From Microbacterium sp. CGR2 (GTDB taxonomy: Bacteria > Actinomycetota > Actinomycetes > Actinomycetales > Microbacteriaceae): DNA of 64,000 bases. Positions 25,615 to 34,214 of this stretch are shown one piece after another. Where the stretch lies: assembly GCF_003626735.1 (NCBI RefSeq), contig NZ_RBHX01000001.1, forward strand, positions 186,001 to 250,000, in the 5' to 3' direction. Position 1 is the first letter of the stretch. Each line of letters opens with the position of its first letter. The position numbers were made by a program, and so were the translations under genes. Under the pieces are notes generated by a model. That model did not search any database and was not told where the DNA came from. It saw nothing but the letters and a program-made list of their open reading frames with translations.

Positions 25615-27159
25615 TCAGCGGCGGCGACGGCTGGGAGGAGCGTCCATCGCCAACGTCTCGCCACGGAAGAAAGCGGGGCGACGGATCGCCTGCCAGATCA
25701 TGATCGCGATGCCGACGACGATGACGGTGACGCCCAGGACGAACACCAGCCCGAGGCCGCCGATGCTCGACCCGCTGCCATAGGCCGGATCCATCGAGTC
25801 GACCAGGGTGGTCACGAACAGGACCGCCAGGATGCCGCCGCCGACGAGCGGGAACAGGAAGGTGAAGAAGAAGTTGCGCGCGGAGTCGAACCACTGCTTG
25901 CGGAAGTACCAGACGCACGCGAAGGCCGTGAGCCCGTAGTAGAAGCAGATCATCATGCCGAGCGACAGGATCGTGTCGGTGAGGACGTTCTCGCTGAGCA
26001 GACGCATGACCGCGTAGAACGCCGACGCCACGACCGCGGCGACGATGGTCGCGTATCCCGGTGTGAAGAACCGAGGGCTCACGCGCGCGAACTTCGGCGG
26101 CAGGGCGCCGTAGTGCCCCATGGCGAGAAGGGTGCGCGCCGGGCCGACGGCGGTCGACTGCAGGGACGCCGCCGAACTCGAGAGCACGGCGAGAGACACC
26201 AGGAAGGCGAGCGGGCCGAGAACCGGATCGGAGAGCGCGAAGAAGACGTTGGCGGAGATGTCTTCGTTCGCGAGCCCCAGCGCTCCCGTGCCGACGCCGG
26301 CGAACATGATGAGGCCGATCGACAGCAGCAGGTAGAGGCTGACGACGATGACGACGGTCAGCATCGCCGCGCGACCCGGGGTCTTCTCCGGGTTCTTGGT
26401 CTCCTCGTTCATGGTGAGGACGACGTCCCAGCCCCAGAAGATGAAGATCGACAGCGACAGACCGGCGGCGAACGCGCTGAAGGAGGGGACCTCGAACGGG
26501 TTGAACCACGACCAGGAGAACGCGGTCGGCTCCGGTGCCTCGCCGTTCACGGCCTTGACGATGGCGACGACGGCGAACACCACGAGGACGACGAGCTGGA
26601 AGCTCACCAGGATGTACTGGAACTTCTGCGTGGTCTGCATGTCGCGATAGGACACGAGCGTCGCGCCGAGCATGAACAGCAGGCACACCACCACGTTGAT
26701 GAAGGGGTTGAACGCGAGGTCCGCGATCTCCGGATTGCCGGTGAGTTGTGCGATCAGGAGGAAGAGGAACTCCACGGCGATGCCGGCGAGGTTCGACAGG
26801 ACGATCACGGTCGCGGCGATGAGCCCCCACCCGGTCATCCAGCCGATCCACGGGCCGAATGCGCGCACGCCCCAGGTGAACGAGGTACCCGAGTCGGGCA
26901 TCGCCCGGTTGAGTTCGCGGTAGCCGAAAGCCGTGAGGAGCATCGGGATGAAACCGACGAGGATGATCGCTGGCACCTGGGTACCGGCGACGGCGACCGT
27001 CGGGCCGAGCGATGCCGTCAGCGTGTACGCGGGGGCGATCGTGGAGATGCCGATCACGACGGCGCCCACGACGCCGACGGCACCCGCGCGCAGGCCCTTG
27101 GTGGAGATGCCGGTGGTGACTCCGGATTCGGGCGCCATCGCCCGGTTCGAGCTGCTCAT
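25615..27159 (-). CDS. APC-superfamily amino-acid/polyamine permease
   Basis: Integral membrane transporter of 514 residues with about 12 spans, beginning GAVGVVGAVVIGISTIAPAYTLTASLGP, the APC helix-1 pattern. Start at 27159 is supported by a TGATG overlap with the stop of the upstream gene. In this operon the likely cargo is putrescine or GABA (GabP/PuuP-like role), which is inference from context. The C-terminus ends in a basic tail (DAPPSRRRR). Confidence 0.88.
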   Translation of the reverse strand: MSSSNRAMAPESGVTTGISTKGLRAGAVGVVGAVVIGISTIAPAYTLTASLGPTVAVAGTQVPAIILVGFIPMLLTAFGYRELNRAMPDSGTSFTWGVRAFGPWIGWMTGWGLIAATVIVLSNLAGIAVEFLFLLIAQLTGNPEIADLAFNPFINVVVCLLFMLGATLVSYRDMQTTQKFQYILVSFQLVVLVVFAVVAIVKAVNGEAPEPTAFSWSWFNPFEVPSFSAFAAGLSLSIFIFWGWDVVLTMNEETKNPEKTPGRAAMLTVVIVVSLYLLLSIGLIMFAGVGTGALGLANEDISANVFFALSDPVLGPLAFLVSLAVLSSSAASLQSTAVGPARTLLAMGHYGALPPKFARVSPRFFTPGYATIVAAVVASAFYAVMRLLSENVLTDTILSLGMMICFYYGLTAFACVWYFRKQWFDSARNFFFTFLFPLVGGGILAVLFVTTLVDSMDPAYGSGSSIGGLGLVFVLGVTVIVVGIAIMIWQAIRRPAFFRGETLAMDAPPSRRRR

Positions 27160-28043
27160 CAGCGGACTCCTGCTTCGGCGCGGGTGCGCGGGACGACGAT
27201 CATCGGGACGGGCAGTTCGTGCAGCATCTTCGCTGCCGTGGAACCCAGGAAGAGACGGCGCGGCTGCGCCAGGCGGCTGGAGCCGACGAGCACGACTTCT
27301 CCGGGCGACCACGAGAGATGCGCGACGGCGTCTTCCACACTGTCACCGGGGGCCTCCTCGACGACGGCGTCGAGCCCTTCGGGGAGCAGTCCTCTGGCGA
27401 CTTCCAGCACGTCCTGCGCATGGGTGTCGCCGACGACGCGGATGGCGCCCGTGTCGAGACCGGGCGGGACGTCGAACGGGACCAGAGAGACCAGTCGCAG
27501 CCCGACGCCGCTGTCGGCCGCGAGGGCCACCGCTTCGTCGAGCAGCGCCTCCGCCCCCGGCCGAGTGCCGACGGCTGCGGTGACGCGCGGGATGACGTGG
27601 TCGTCCTCCTGCGCGCTGCCGGCCGGCGCCAACGCCACCGGGATGGTCGACGAATGCAGCAGTTCGGAGGCGACGCTGCCGAGCCGGTGCCGACCGAAGA
27701 GGCCACCGCCCGCTGCGCCGACCACGATCAGTCGTGCGCCGAACTCCTCACCGGCGGCGATCAGCCCTTCGGCGAACGACTCGCCGAAGCGCACGTGTCC
27801 GCTGCGAGTCAGTTCCTGCGGGAGACGCACGATCGCGTCGCCGAGCCATTTCTTCGCCTGCCCGCGGATGTGCTCCTCGTAGGCGCGCTCCGGCGGGACC
27901 GCGGCGCTGCGAGTGCCCTCGTTGGGGAGCACGATCACCAGGTGCAGGGTCGCCCCGAGACTGCGGGCGAGACGGGCGCCCAGTGCGGCAGCATCCGCTC
28001 CGGTGTCCGTCGCGGTGTACCCGACGACGATCGAGCCGGGCAT
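27159..28043 (-). CDS. Tandem universal stress protein (UspA family)
   Basis: Cytoplasmic protein of 294 residues with two Usp domains. Each carries the ATP-binding signature: GAAGGGLFGRHRLGS in the first half and GSSRLAQPRRLFLGS in the second, followed by the family ending HELPVPMIVVPRT. ATG at 28043 overlaps the stop of the putrescine-oxidase gene (TGATG) and its own stop overlaps the permease start the same way. Tight coupling between an amine oxidase and a transporter suggests a role in stress from the H2O2 or aldehyde produced, which is inference. Confidence 0.88.
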   Translation of the reverse strand: MPGSIVVGYTATDTGADAAALGARLARSLGATLHLVIVLPNEGTRSAAVPPERAYEEHIRGQAKKWLGDAIVRLPQELTRSGHVRFGESFAEGLIAAGEEFGARLIVVGAAGGGLFGRHRLGSVASELLHSSTIPVALAPAGSAQEDDHVIPRVTAAVGTRPGAEALLDEAVALAADSGVGLRLVSLVPFDVPPGLDTGAIRVVGDTHAQDVLEVARGLLPEGLDAVVEEAPGDSVEDAVAHLSWSPGEVVLVGSSRLAQPRRLFLGSTAAKMLHELPVPMIVVPRTRAEAGVR

Positions 28044-29446
28044 CACTCGCCGCTTTCGGTGCCGCCGGCGTCACGGATCGCTGCGACGATGTTCGATGCG
28101 GCCAGCTGCCCCATCCGGATCGCGCCGTCGACGTGCTGGTAGCCGGCGCCCGCCAGGTCGCTGCAGGCGAAGTGGATCGGACCGACCGGGGTGCGCAGGT
28201 CGGCGCCGTACCGGTGCAGACCTCCCATGTCGAAGCTCGCGGCGTAGGCGCCGCGGGTCCACTCTTCGCTGCCCCAGTCGCTCTCGTAGTACACGACCGG
28301 GTTCTTCGCCTCGGGCCCGTAGTAGTGCGACAGCGACTCCAAGATGCGCTCCTTGCGCTCCTCGGCGGAGAGCTCGAAGACCCCGTCGGCGTTCGCATCC
28401 GACACGAACGCGACCAGGGTGCCGCGCTCGTCGCCGTGGTTGGAGTTGTCGTAGGCCTCGTGGGCGAGCTCGTACGGGCTGAACGCTGTGCCGCTCAGTC
28501 CCTGCTCGCGCCAGAACGGACGGTCGTAGACCGCGTGCACCTTGATCACGAAGCCCATCGACAGGTGCTGGTGCATCTGGTGCTGACGCCGGGGCAGCGG
28601 CGGGACGAACGAGATCCGGCTGTAGAGCACCGGGGCGTGGGCGAGGATCGCGTACCGCGCACGGACGGTCAGCTGGTCGGTCGTGGCGGTGACCTGTGTC
28701 GTCGCCGAGCCGGTGGACGCGTCAGCCCATTCCAGGGTGCGCACAGGCTGGTTCAGCAGCACATCGTCACCCAGTCGCTCGGCAAGACGCTCCGGCACCT
28801 GCTGCAGTCCGCCCACGACGCGCTTGTCGAGGATGAAGTCGGCGTCCACGAGGTTCGAATACGAACCTGCGGATGCCGCCATCAGCAGCGACTGCAGCAG
28901 CGAGAACGTGTGCGTCGGCTTGGTGAGCATCGCGGTACCGGTGGCGAACGCCAGGTTGCGAACGGCTTCGTCGTCATCGGTCTGTGCACGCAGCCAGGCG
29001 TCCCAGGTGACGGAGTCCCATTCCTCGGCCTTCGGGTGCGCCCAGGGACGATCCGGATCGATCTCGGAGACCATGGTGTCGAGCTTCTCGGTGATCTCGG
29101 CGATCGCGGCTTCGGTGGCCGGCGCCACGGGGAACATCTCTCCGGTGAAGCGGTGCGCCTCACCGTCGGGGCCGACGTAGACGCTGTCGCCTTCGCGGTA
29201 GCGGCTGTAGGTCTCGAGCCCGAGGTCCTCGATCGCGTCCTTCAGCGCCTCCTGATCCGGGGAGACCCACTGGCCACCGATCTCGAGCATCGCCCCCTCG
29301 ATCACATCGGTCCACAGTCGGCCGCCGACGCGGTCGCGCGCTTCGAGGACCGCGACGGAGAGTCCGGCCTTCCGCAGGTCGTTCGCCGCGGTGAGCCCGG
29401 CGGCGCCGGCGCCGATGATCAGTACGTCGCGTGTGATCTCAGACAA
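28043..29446 (-). CDS. puo: FAD-dependent amine oxidase, probable putrescine oxidase
   Basis: Flavoprotein oxidase of 467 residues expected to convert putrescine and O2 to 4-aminobutanal, ammonia and H2O2. The N-terminal dinucleotide fold (VLIIGAGAAGLTAANDLRKA then EARDRVGGR) and the segment GGQWVSPDQEALKDAIEDLG match actinobacterial putrescine oxidases as I recall them; SNLVDADFILDKRVVGGLQQ is another distinctive stretch. TTG at 29446 is chosen because AAGGAG lies 6 nt upstream, whereas the TTG at 29452 would abut it. It heads the puo-usp-permease coupled set. Confidence 0.85.
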   Translation of the reverse strand: MSEITRDVLIIGAGAAGLTAANDLRKAGLSVAVLEARDRVGGRLWTDVIEGAMLEIGGQWVSPDQEALKDAIEDLGLETYSRYREGDSVYVGPDGEAHRFTGEMFPVAPATEAAIAEITEKLDTMVSEIDPDRPWAHPKAEEWDSVTWDAWLRAQTDDDEAVRNLAFATGTAMLTKPTHTFSLLQSLLMAASAGSYSNLVDADFILDKRVVGGLQQVPERLAERLGDDVLLNQPVRTLEWADASTGSATTQVTATTDQLTVRARYAILAHAPVLYSRISFVPPLPRRQHQMHQHLSMGFVIKVHAVYDRPFWREQGLSGTAFSPYELAHEAYDNSNHGDERGTLVAFVSDANADGVFELSAEERKERILESLSHYYGPEAKNPVVYYESDWGSEEWTRGAYAASFDMGGLHRYGADLRTPVGPIHFACSDLAGAGYQHVDGAIRMGQLAASNIVAAIRDAGGTESGE

Positions 29447-29476
29447 CTGCAACTCCTTTGTAGGGGGATGTGCCGA

Positions 29477-29509
29477 CCGCGACCCGATATCCCCCGATAC
29501 GGGTCGCGG
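29477..29509 (-). terminator. Intercistronic hairpin between gabT and putrescine oxidase
   Basis: A perfect 10-bp GC-rich stem (29477-29486 with 29500-29509) and 13-nt loop lie just past the gabT stop. No clear U tract follows, so it may be a partial terminator. Confidence 0.5.
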
Positions 29510-29522
29510 CCGGACGTGGGTG

Positions 29523-30884
29523 TCAGGCCGCGGCGAGTGCCGCGGCGACGATGTCGAGTCCCTCGTTCAGCAGATCGTCGCCGATCGCGAGCGGAGGGAG
29601 GAAGCGGATGACGTTGCCGTAGGTGCCGCAGGTGAGCACGATGACTCCCTGAGCGATGCACGCCTTCGCGACCGCGGCCGTGAGCGCGGCATCCGGCGCG
29701 TTGGTCTCCGGCTCGACGAACTCGGCGGCGATCATCGCCCCGTGTCCGCGGATGTCGCCGACGCGTGCATCGCCCTCCTGGATGGCGGTGAGGCGCTGCG
29801 TGAGGATCGCGCCGATCTCGCGGGCGCGCTCGATGACGCCGTCGTTCTCGAACACGTCGATCGCGGCGAGCGCTGCGGCGCAGGCGATGGGGTTGCCGCC
29901 GTAGGTGCCGCCGAGGCCGCCGGCGTGGGCGGCATCCATGATCTCGGCGCGGCCGGTGACAGCAGCGAGCGGGAGACCGCCGGCGATCCCCTTGGCGGTG
30001 GTGATGAGGTCGGGTTCGATGCCGAAGATCTCGCTGGCGAACATGTGGCCGGTGCGGGCGAATCCGGTCTGGACCTCGTCGGCGATGAAGACGACGCCGT
30101 TGGCGCGGCACCATTCGACGATCGCCGGAAGGAAGCCGTCGGCTGGAACGATGAAGCCGCCCTCGCCCTGGATGGGCTCGATGATCACGGCGGCGAGGTT
30201 GTCGGCGCCGATCTGCTTCTCGAGCTGCAGGATCACCCGGGCCGCAGCCTCGTTGCCGTCGAGTCCATCGCGGAACGGGTACGACATCGGCGCACGGTAG
30301 ATCTCGGGCGCGAAGGGACCGAAGCCGCTCTTGTACGGCATCGACTTGGCAGTGAGGGCCATGGTCATGTTCGTGCGGCCATGGTAGCCATGGTCGAAGG
30401 CGACGACCGCCTGGCGGCCGGTGTGCTTGCGGGCGATCTTGATCGCGTTCTCGACCGCCTCGGCGCCCGAGTTGAACAGGGCGCTCTTCTTGGCGAAGTC
30501 CCCGGGGGTGACTCGGTTGAGCGCCTCGGCGACCTCGATGTACGACTCGTAGGGCGAGATCATGAAGCAGGTGTGGGTGAACTGCGCTGCCTGCGCGGCG
30601 ACGGCGGCCGCGACCTTGGGGTGCGAGTTGCCGACGGTCGTGACGGCGATGCCGGATCCGAGGTCGATGAGCGAGTTGCCGTCGGCATCCACCACGACGC
30701 CACCGCCGGCCGCGACTGTCGCGACAGGCACCGTGTGGCCGACTCCGGCGGCGACGGCATCGGCCTTGCGCGCGAGGATCTCGGCGGAGCGGGGCCCGGG
30801 GAGCTCGGTGACGAGGCGGCGCTCCTGGGGGAGCTCGGGTCCGCCGAGGGGAACTGCAACAGCTGTGGTGTCGAGGAGTGCCAT
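29523..30884 (-). CDS. gabT: 4-aminobutyrate (GABA) aminotransferase
   Basis: PLP-dependent class III transaminase, 453 residues, converting GABA and 2-oxoglutarate to succinate semialdehyde and glutamate. The PLP lysine is Lys298 in TTAKGIAGG; FIADEVQTGFARTG (Asp269 region) and FNSGAEAVENAIKIAR (about 137-152) are the other hallmarks. TACGCT lies 7 nt before the ATG. It is divergent from the PucR regulator, whose candidate sites lie 34 nt beyond this box. It provides the middle step of the putrescine-to-succinate route. Confidence 0.94.
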   Translation of the reverse strand: MALLDTTAVAVPLGGPELPQERRLVTELPGPRSAEILARKADAVAAGVGHTVPVATVAAGGGVVVDADGNSLIDLGSGIAVTTVGNSHPKVAAAVAAQAAQFTHTCFMISPYESYIEVAEALNRVTPGDFAKKSALFNSGAEAVENAIKIARKHTGRQAVVAFDHGYHGRTNMTMALTAKSMPYKSGFGPFAPEIYRAPMSYPFRDGLDGNEAAARVILQLEKQIGADNLAAVIIEPIQGEGGFIVPADGFLPAIVEWCRANGVVFIADEVQTGFARTGHMFASEIFGIEPDLITTAKGIAGGLPLAAVTGRAEIMDAAHAGGLGGTYGGNPIACAAALAAIDVFENDGVIERAREIGAILTQRLTAIQEGDARVGDIRGHGAMIAAEFVEPETNAPDAALTAAVAKACIAQGVIVLTCGTYGNVIRFLPPLAIGDDLLNEGLDIVAAALAAA

Positions 30885-30930
30885 GGACGCGAGCGTACGG
30901 TGGCGCAGAACACCACCGCACTCACCGACT

Positions 30931-30966
30931 TGTACAATCTGGGGAGAGATCTCGCCCGAATGTACA
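30931..30966. promoter_or_regulatory. Paired TGTACA operator candidate for the PucR regulator
   Basis: Two identical TGTACA palindromes (30931-30936 and 30961-30966) start exactly 30 bp apart, three helical turns. A third palindrome, GAGATCTC (30946-30953), lies almost midway. The array sits between divergent gabT and pucR-type genes and so is well placed for a local regulator acting on both. Confidence 0.55.
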
Positions 30967-30979
30967 GGATGGACGTGCG

Positions 30980-32488
30980 ATGACCGCCACCGACGAGCCG
31001 ACGCTGCGTGCGCTGCTTCGACGACGCGACCTCGGTCTGGTGCTCGTCTCCGATGAGATCGACCTTCCGGACGGCGCGCTCGAACGGCCGTTGCGCTGGG
31101 TGCACAGTTCCGATCTCGCCGACCCGACCCCGTTCCTCTCCGAAGATCTCGCCCTGCTGACGACCGGCAAACAGTTCGACGACGCGGTCGACCCCGACGG
31201 CTACGTCGGACGGCTCACCGACCGCGGCGTGCGCGGACTCGGATTCGGCACGGAGGTTCACCGCTCCGGCATGCCCGCGGATCTGGTCGCCGCCTGCGCC
31301 CGCCATGGGATGCCGCTGTTCGAGGTGCCCTACCGCACACCGTTCATCGCCGTCGCCCGCGCGCACTCCGAGACCATCGCGGCGCAGGCGTACGCCCGGC
31401 GGTCCTGGGCGTTGGACACTCAGCGCGCGCTCGCTCTGGCAGCACTTCGCCCGCACGGCCTCGACGCGACCGTCGCCGAGCTCGGCAGGCGCCTCGGAGT
31501 CTGGGCGGGAATGTTCGACGCGGCCGGGGCGGTGCTGCTCGCCCATCCCCGTGACGCCGTCGCACCGGCGGTGCTCGACGAGCTCGCCGATCGCGTGGAC
31601 GAGATCCTCACGCGAGGGCTGGAAGCGGGTCAGTCACTCACCATCGGCGACCAGACCTTCATGCTCTTCACCGTGGGTCGCGGCGGTCATCTGCGCGGGG
31701 TGATCGCGTTGGCGATCGAGGCGCTCGACCCGGAGGCGCGCGCGGTGGTCACATCGGTGATCGCGATGGCGGGGCTCGCGATGGAGCAGAGCGAGCAGCT
31801 CGCACGCAGCCGTCGTCGCCTGCACGCGCAGCTGCTCCGCTCCCTCCTGTCCGACGACCCGTCTCTGGCCCGGCGGGTCCTCGGAGCCCTTCCCCCCGCG
31901 CCGATGGTCGTCGCGGTGGCGGCCGACGCACCGGCCGGTCCGCTCACCGACTGGTGGGAGCGGCACCGGGCCGAGCAGTCCACGCCGTACTTCCTCGCCG
32001 AATCCCAGGAGGGGGTGACCGTCTGCCTTGCCGCTGCCGACGAACCCCTCCTCGATGAGGTCGCCGCGCGCTTCCGCATCCGCATCGGCATCTCCGAACC
32101 GGAGTCGTACAGTTCCTTCTCCCGCGCGCACGCGCAGGCGCTCACCGCACTGCGGCAGCAGGGCGAGCAGGGCGCGGTCCGATATGCCGACACGGTCGGG
32201 TCGAGCATCCTCACCGCTCTGGCGACCGACGAAGCGCGCCTCGTGGCGGAATCGCGCCTGGCTCCGCTCCGAGAGCACGACACCCGCAGCGGATCCGAGC
32301 TCGAGCATTCGCTTCGCACGTGGCTGGAACACGACGCGCGCTTCGAGTCGGCGGCGGCATCCTTGGGCGTGCATCGACACACGCTGCGGTCCCGCATCGC
32401 CCAGGCGGGGGCTCTGCTCGGCATCGACCTGTCGACCTTCCCCGCGCGCGCGGAGCTGTGGACGATCCTGCAGACCGCCCGCGACTGA
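30980..32488 (+). CDS. PucR-family transcriptional regulator of the putrescine/GABA cluster
   Basis: Regulator of 502 residues. The N-terminal third is the PucR-type sensory domain (RWVHSSDLADPTPFLSEDL, then LVAACARHGMPLFEVPYRTP), and the C-terminus is a PucR helix-turn-helix (FESAAASLGVHRHTLRSRIA...). Such proteins regulate nitrogen-compound and polyamine/GABA genes, often as activators. It is divergent from gabT across about 95 nt containing TGTACA repeats. Start at 30980 agrees with the family N-terminus; longer versions would overlap gabT. The effector is unknown, with putrescine or GABA the obvious candidates. Confidence 0.85.
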   Translation: MTATDEPTLRALLRRRDLGLVLVSDEIDLPDGALERPLRWVHSSDLADPTPFLSEDLALLTTGKQFDDAVDPDGYVGRLTDRGVRGLGFGTEVHRSGMPADLVAACARHGMPLFEVPYRTPFIAVARAHSETIAAQAYARRSWALDTQRALALAALRPHGLDATVAELGRRLGVWAGMFDAAGAVLLAHPRDAVAPAVLDELADRVDEILTRGLEAGQSLTIGDQTFMLFTVGRGGHLRGVIALAIEALDPEARAVVTSVIAMAGLAMEQSEQLARSRRRLHAQLLRSLLSDDPSLARRVLGALPPAPMVVAVAADAPAGPLTDWWERHRAEQSTPYFLAESQEGVTVCLAAADEPLLDEVAARFRIRIGISEPESYSSFSRAHAQALTALRQQGEQGAVRYADTVGSSILTALATDEARLVAESRLAPLREHDTRSGSELEHSLRTWLEHDARFESAAASLGVHRHTLRSRIAQAGALLGIDLSTFPARAELWTILQTARD

Positions 32489-32508
32489 CGCGCGGTCAGC
32501 GGCACAGT

Positions 32509-32578
32509 TGTCGGGAGATGTCACGGATGTCGGGCCGATGCACGGCGTGTCGCCCTGCATCCGTGAAATCTCCCGACA
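32509..32578. repeat. 21-bp inverted repeat between convergent pucR-type and ramB genes
   Basis: Arms 32509-32529 and 32558-32578 are complementary at 20 of 21 positions around a 28-nt loop. It lies between convergent genes and could terminate both, but the long AT-containing arms and lack of U tracts are unlike a simple terminator. It may be a mobile palindromic repeat. Confidence 0.6.
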
Positions 32579-32596
32579 TCTGTACCCACGGCCCCC

Positions 32597-34039
32597 TCAG
32601 CGCGGGGCGTGGGCCTCGAGGAACTCGTACACGTCGGTGGTGTCCACCCCGGGGAACGCCCCGGTCGGCAGAGTCGCCAGAAGGGTGCGCGGAGTCTTCA
32701 CGTTCGGCCAGGAGTTCTCCCGCCAGCGCTCCTCGAGCTCAGTCGGAGCGCGGCGGCAGCACACCTCCACCGAGTGCTTCGATACGCCGCGGTGCGGGGT
32801 ATCGCGACCGACGAACCACTTCGTGTCGTCGAAGCGCACGCCCACGCTCACCGAGTGGAGCCCCTCACTCGACGCCTCGACGCGGGCCGTGCACCAGTAG
32901 GTGCCGTTGCCGGTGTCGGTGTACTGGTAGTACGGGTTGAAGCGGTCGTCCTCGTCGAAGACGACCCGGCTGGTCCAGCGGCGGCAGCACATCTGCCCCT
33001 CGATCGCGCCCAGGCGGTCGGTCGGGAAGTTGACGTCGTCGTTCTCGTAGGCCTTGGTGATGGTGCCGGATTCGTGGACCTTGAGGAAGTGCACGGGGAT
33101 GTCGAGGTGTCGCGTCGCCAGGTTCGTGAAGCGGTGGGCCGCCGTCTCGTACGACACCGAGTAGGCGTCGCGCAGATCCTCGATCGAGATGGCTCGCCGC
33201 GACTTCGCCTCCTGCAGCAACGGCGCCACGTGGGCCTCGGGGATCAGCAGCGCACCGGTCAGATAGTTCGTCTCGACCCGCTGGCGCAGGAACTCGGCGT
33301 AGCTCCGCGGCTCCGAGTGCCCGAGCATCCGGCTCGACAGCGCCTGGAGCACCGCCGTGCGAGCGTCGCCCTTCGTCTGCACCTGACCCGAGAGGTAGAG
33401 ACGGCCGTTCGCCAGATCGGCGACACTGCGGGTCGTCTGCGGCAGATCCGGCGCGTAGTGCAGGGTGAACCCCAGATAGGCGGCGATCTCGGATGCCGTG
33501 CGCTGGGTGAGCGGTCCGCCGGAGTGCCCGACCGCGGCGAGTATCTCGGATGCCTTCACCTCGAGGTCCGGGAAGTGATTGTCCTGCCGGCGCATCAGGT
33601 GACGCAGCTCCACGTTCGCCCGCCGCGCCTCCTCGGGCGTCGCGGCGCGTTCGTCCTTCAGACGGTCGATCTCCCCCTGCAGGGCCAGCAGCGCCCGGAG
33701 AGCATCCGTCGGCACCGACTTCGCGATGCGGAACGGCTCGATGCCCAGCGCCTGGAACGTCTGCCCCTTCATCGCGCGTTCCAGGGCGATCTCGAGCGCG
33801 CTGCGCTCATCCAAGGGCTCCCCCTCGATGAGAGCGTCGATCGTGACGCCGAGAGCGCGCGCGATCGCCTGTAGCTGCATCAGTTTCGGCTCACGCTTGC
33901 CGGTCTCGATCATCGAGAGCTGACTCGGGGCGCGGTCGACCGCGGCGGCGAGGTCTTCGAGCGTCATCCCCCTCGCCGTGCGCAGGCGACGGATGCGACG
34001 CCCGATCGTGAGCGCGTCGGTTTCCTCGGTGACGTCCAT
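32597..34039 (-). CDS. ramB: RamB-type regulator of acetate metabolism/glyoxylate shunt
   Basis: XRE-type regulator of 480 residues. The helix-turn-helix is at about residues 12-66 ([20 protein letters not shown], then [13 protein letters not shown]), followed by a peptidase-like/IrrE segment and the C-terminal short-chain-fatty-acyl regulator domain. The latter contains paired cysteines (MCC, WC, VCC) that might bind a metal or sense redox. In Corynebacterium RamB represses aceA/aceB and other acetate genes when acetate is absent. Here it is divergent from aceA, which strongly supports the same job. Confidence 0.9.
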   Translation of the reverse strand: MDVTEETDALTIGRRIRRLRTARGMTLEDLAAAVDRAPSQLSMIETGKREPKLMQLQAIARALGVTIDALIEGEPLDERSALEIALERAMKGQTFQALGIEPFRIAKSVPTDALRALLALQGEIDRLKDERAATPEEARRANVELRHLMRRQDNHFPDLEVKASEILAAVGHSGGPLTQRTASEIAAYLGFTLHYAPDLPQTTRSVADLANGRLYLSGQVQTKGDARTAVLQALSSRMLGHSEPRSYAEFLRQRVETNYLTGALLIPEAHVAPLLQEAKSRRAISIEDLRDAYSVSYETAAHRFTNLATRHLDIPVHFLKVHESGTITKAYENDDVNFPTDRLGAIEGQMCCRRWTSRVVFDEDDRFNPYYQYTDTGNGTYWCTARVEASSEGLHSVSVGVRFDDTKWFVGRDTPHRGVSKHSVEVCCRRAPTELEERWRENSWPNVKTPRTLLATLPTGAFPGVDTTDVYEFLEAHAPR

Positions 34040-34077
34040 GGCACCCTCTTCGGTCGGATCGATGAAGCAGAGCCCGA

Positions 34078-34096
34078 TTCTGTCACGGAAACAGAA
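34078..34096. promoter_or_regulatory. Inverted repeat in ramB-aceA region
   Basis: TTCTGT (34078-34083) and ACAGAA (34091-34096) form a perfect 6-bp inverted repeat with a 7-nt centre, 39 nt from the ramB start. It does not match the corynebacterial RamB box I recall (AAACTTTGCAAA-like), so assignment to RamB is tentative. A TTGACA hexamer for aceA occurs at 34143-34148 without a clear partner -10. Confidence 0.35.
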
Positions 34097-34214
34097 ATAC
34101 GGGCGATCTTCTCCTCCGTATCGGTCGAAGCGAGCGGAGAAGTTGACACAGAGTGGATGCCACGCAGCGCTGAACGCTCGACAGGCTCAGCGACCATCTC
34201 ACCGAGGAGACACG

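Noticed and set aside
22700..25703. Two long plus-strand frames (about 517 and 536 codons) opposite the aldehyde dehydrogenase genes
   Set aside because: The minus-strand frames contain complete catalytic motifs (PWNFP, Cys and Glu); the plus-strand translations are Arg/Asp/Val-rich with no recognisable domain.
34143..34148. TTGACA taken as a full aceA promoter
   Set aside because: No acceptable -10 box lies 16-18 bp downstream, so only the hexamer is mentioned.
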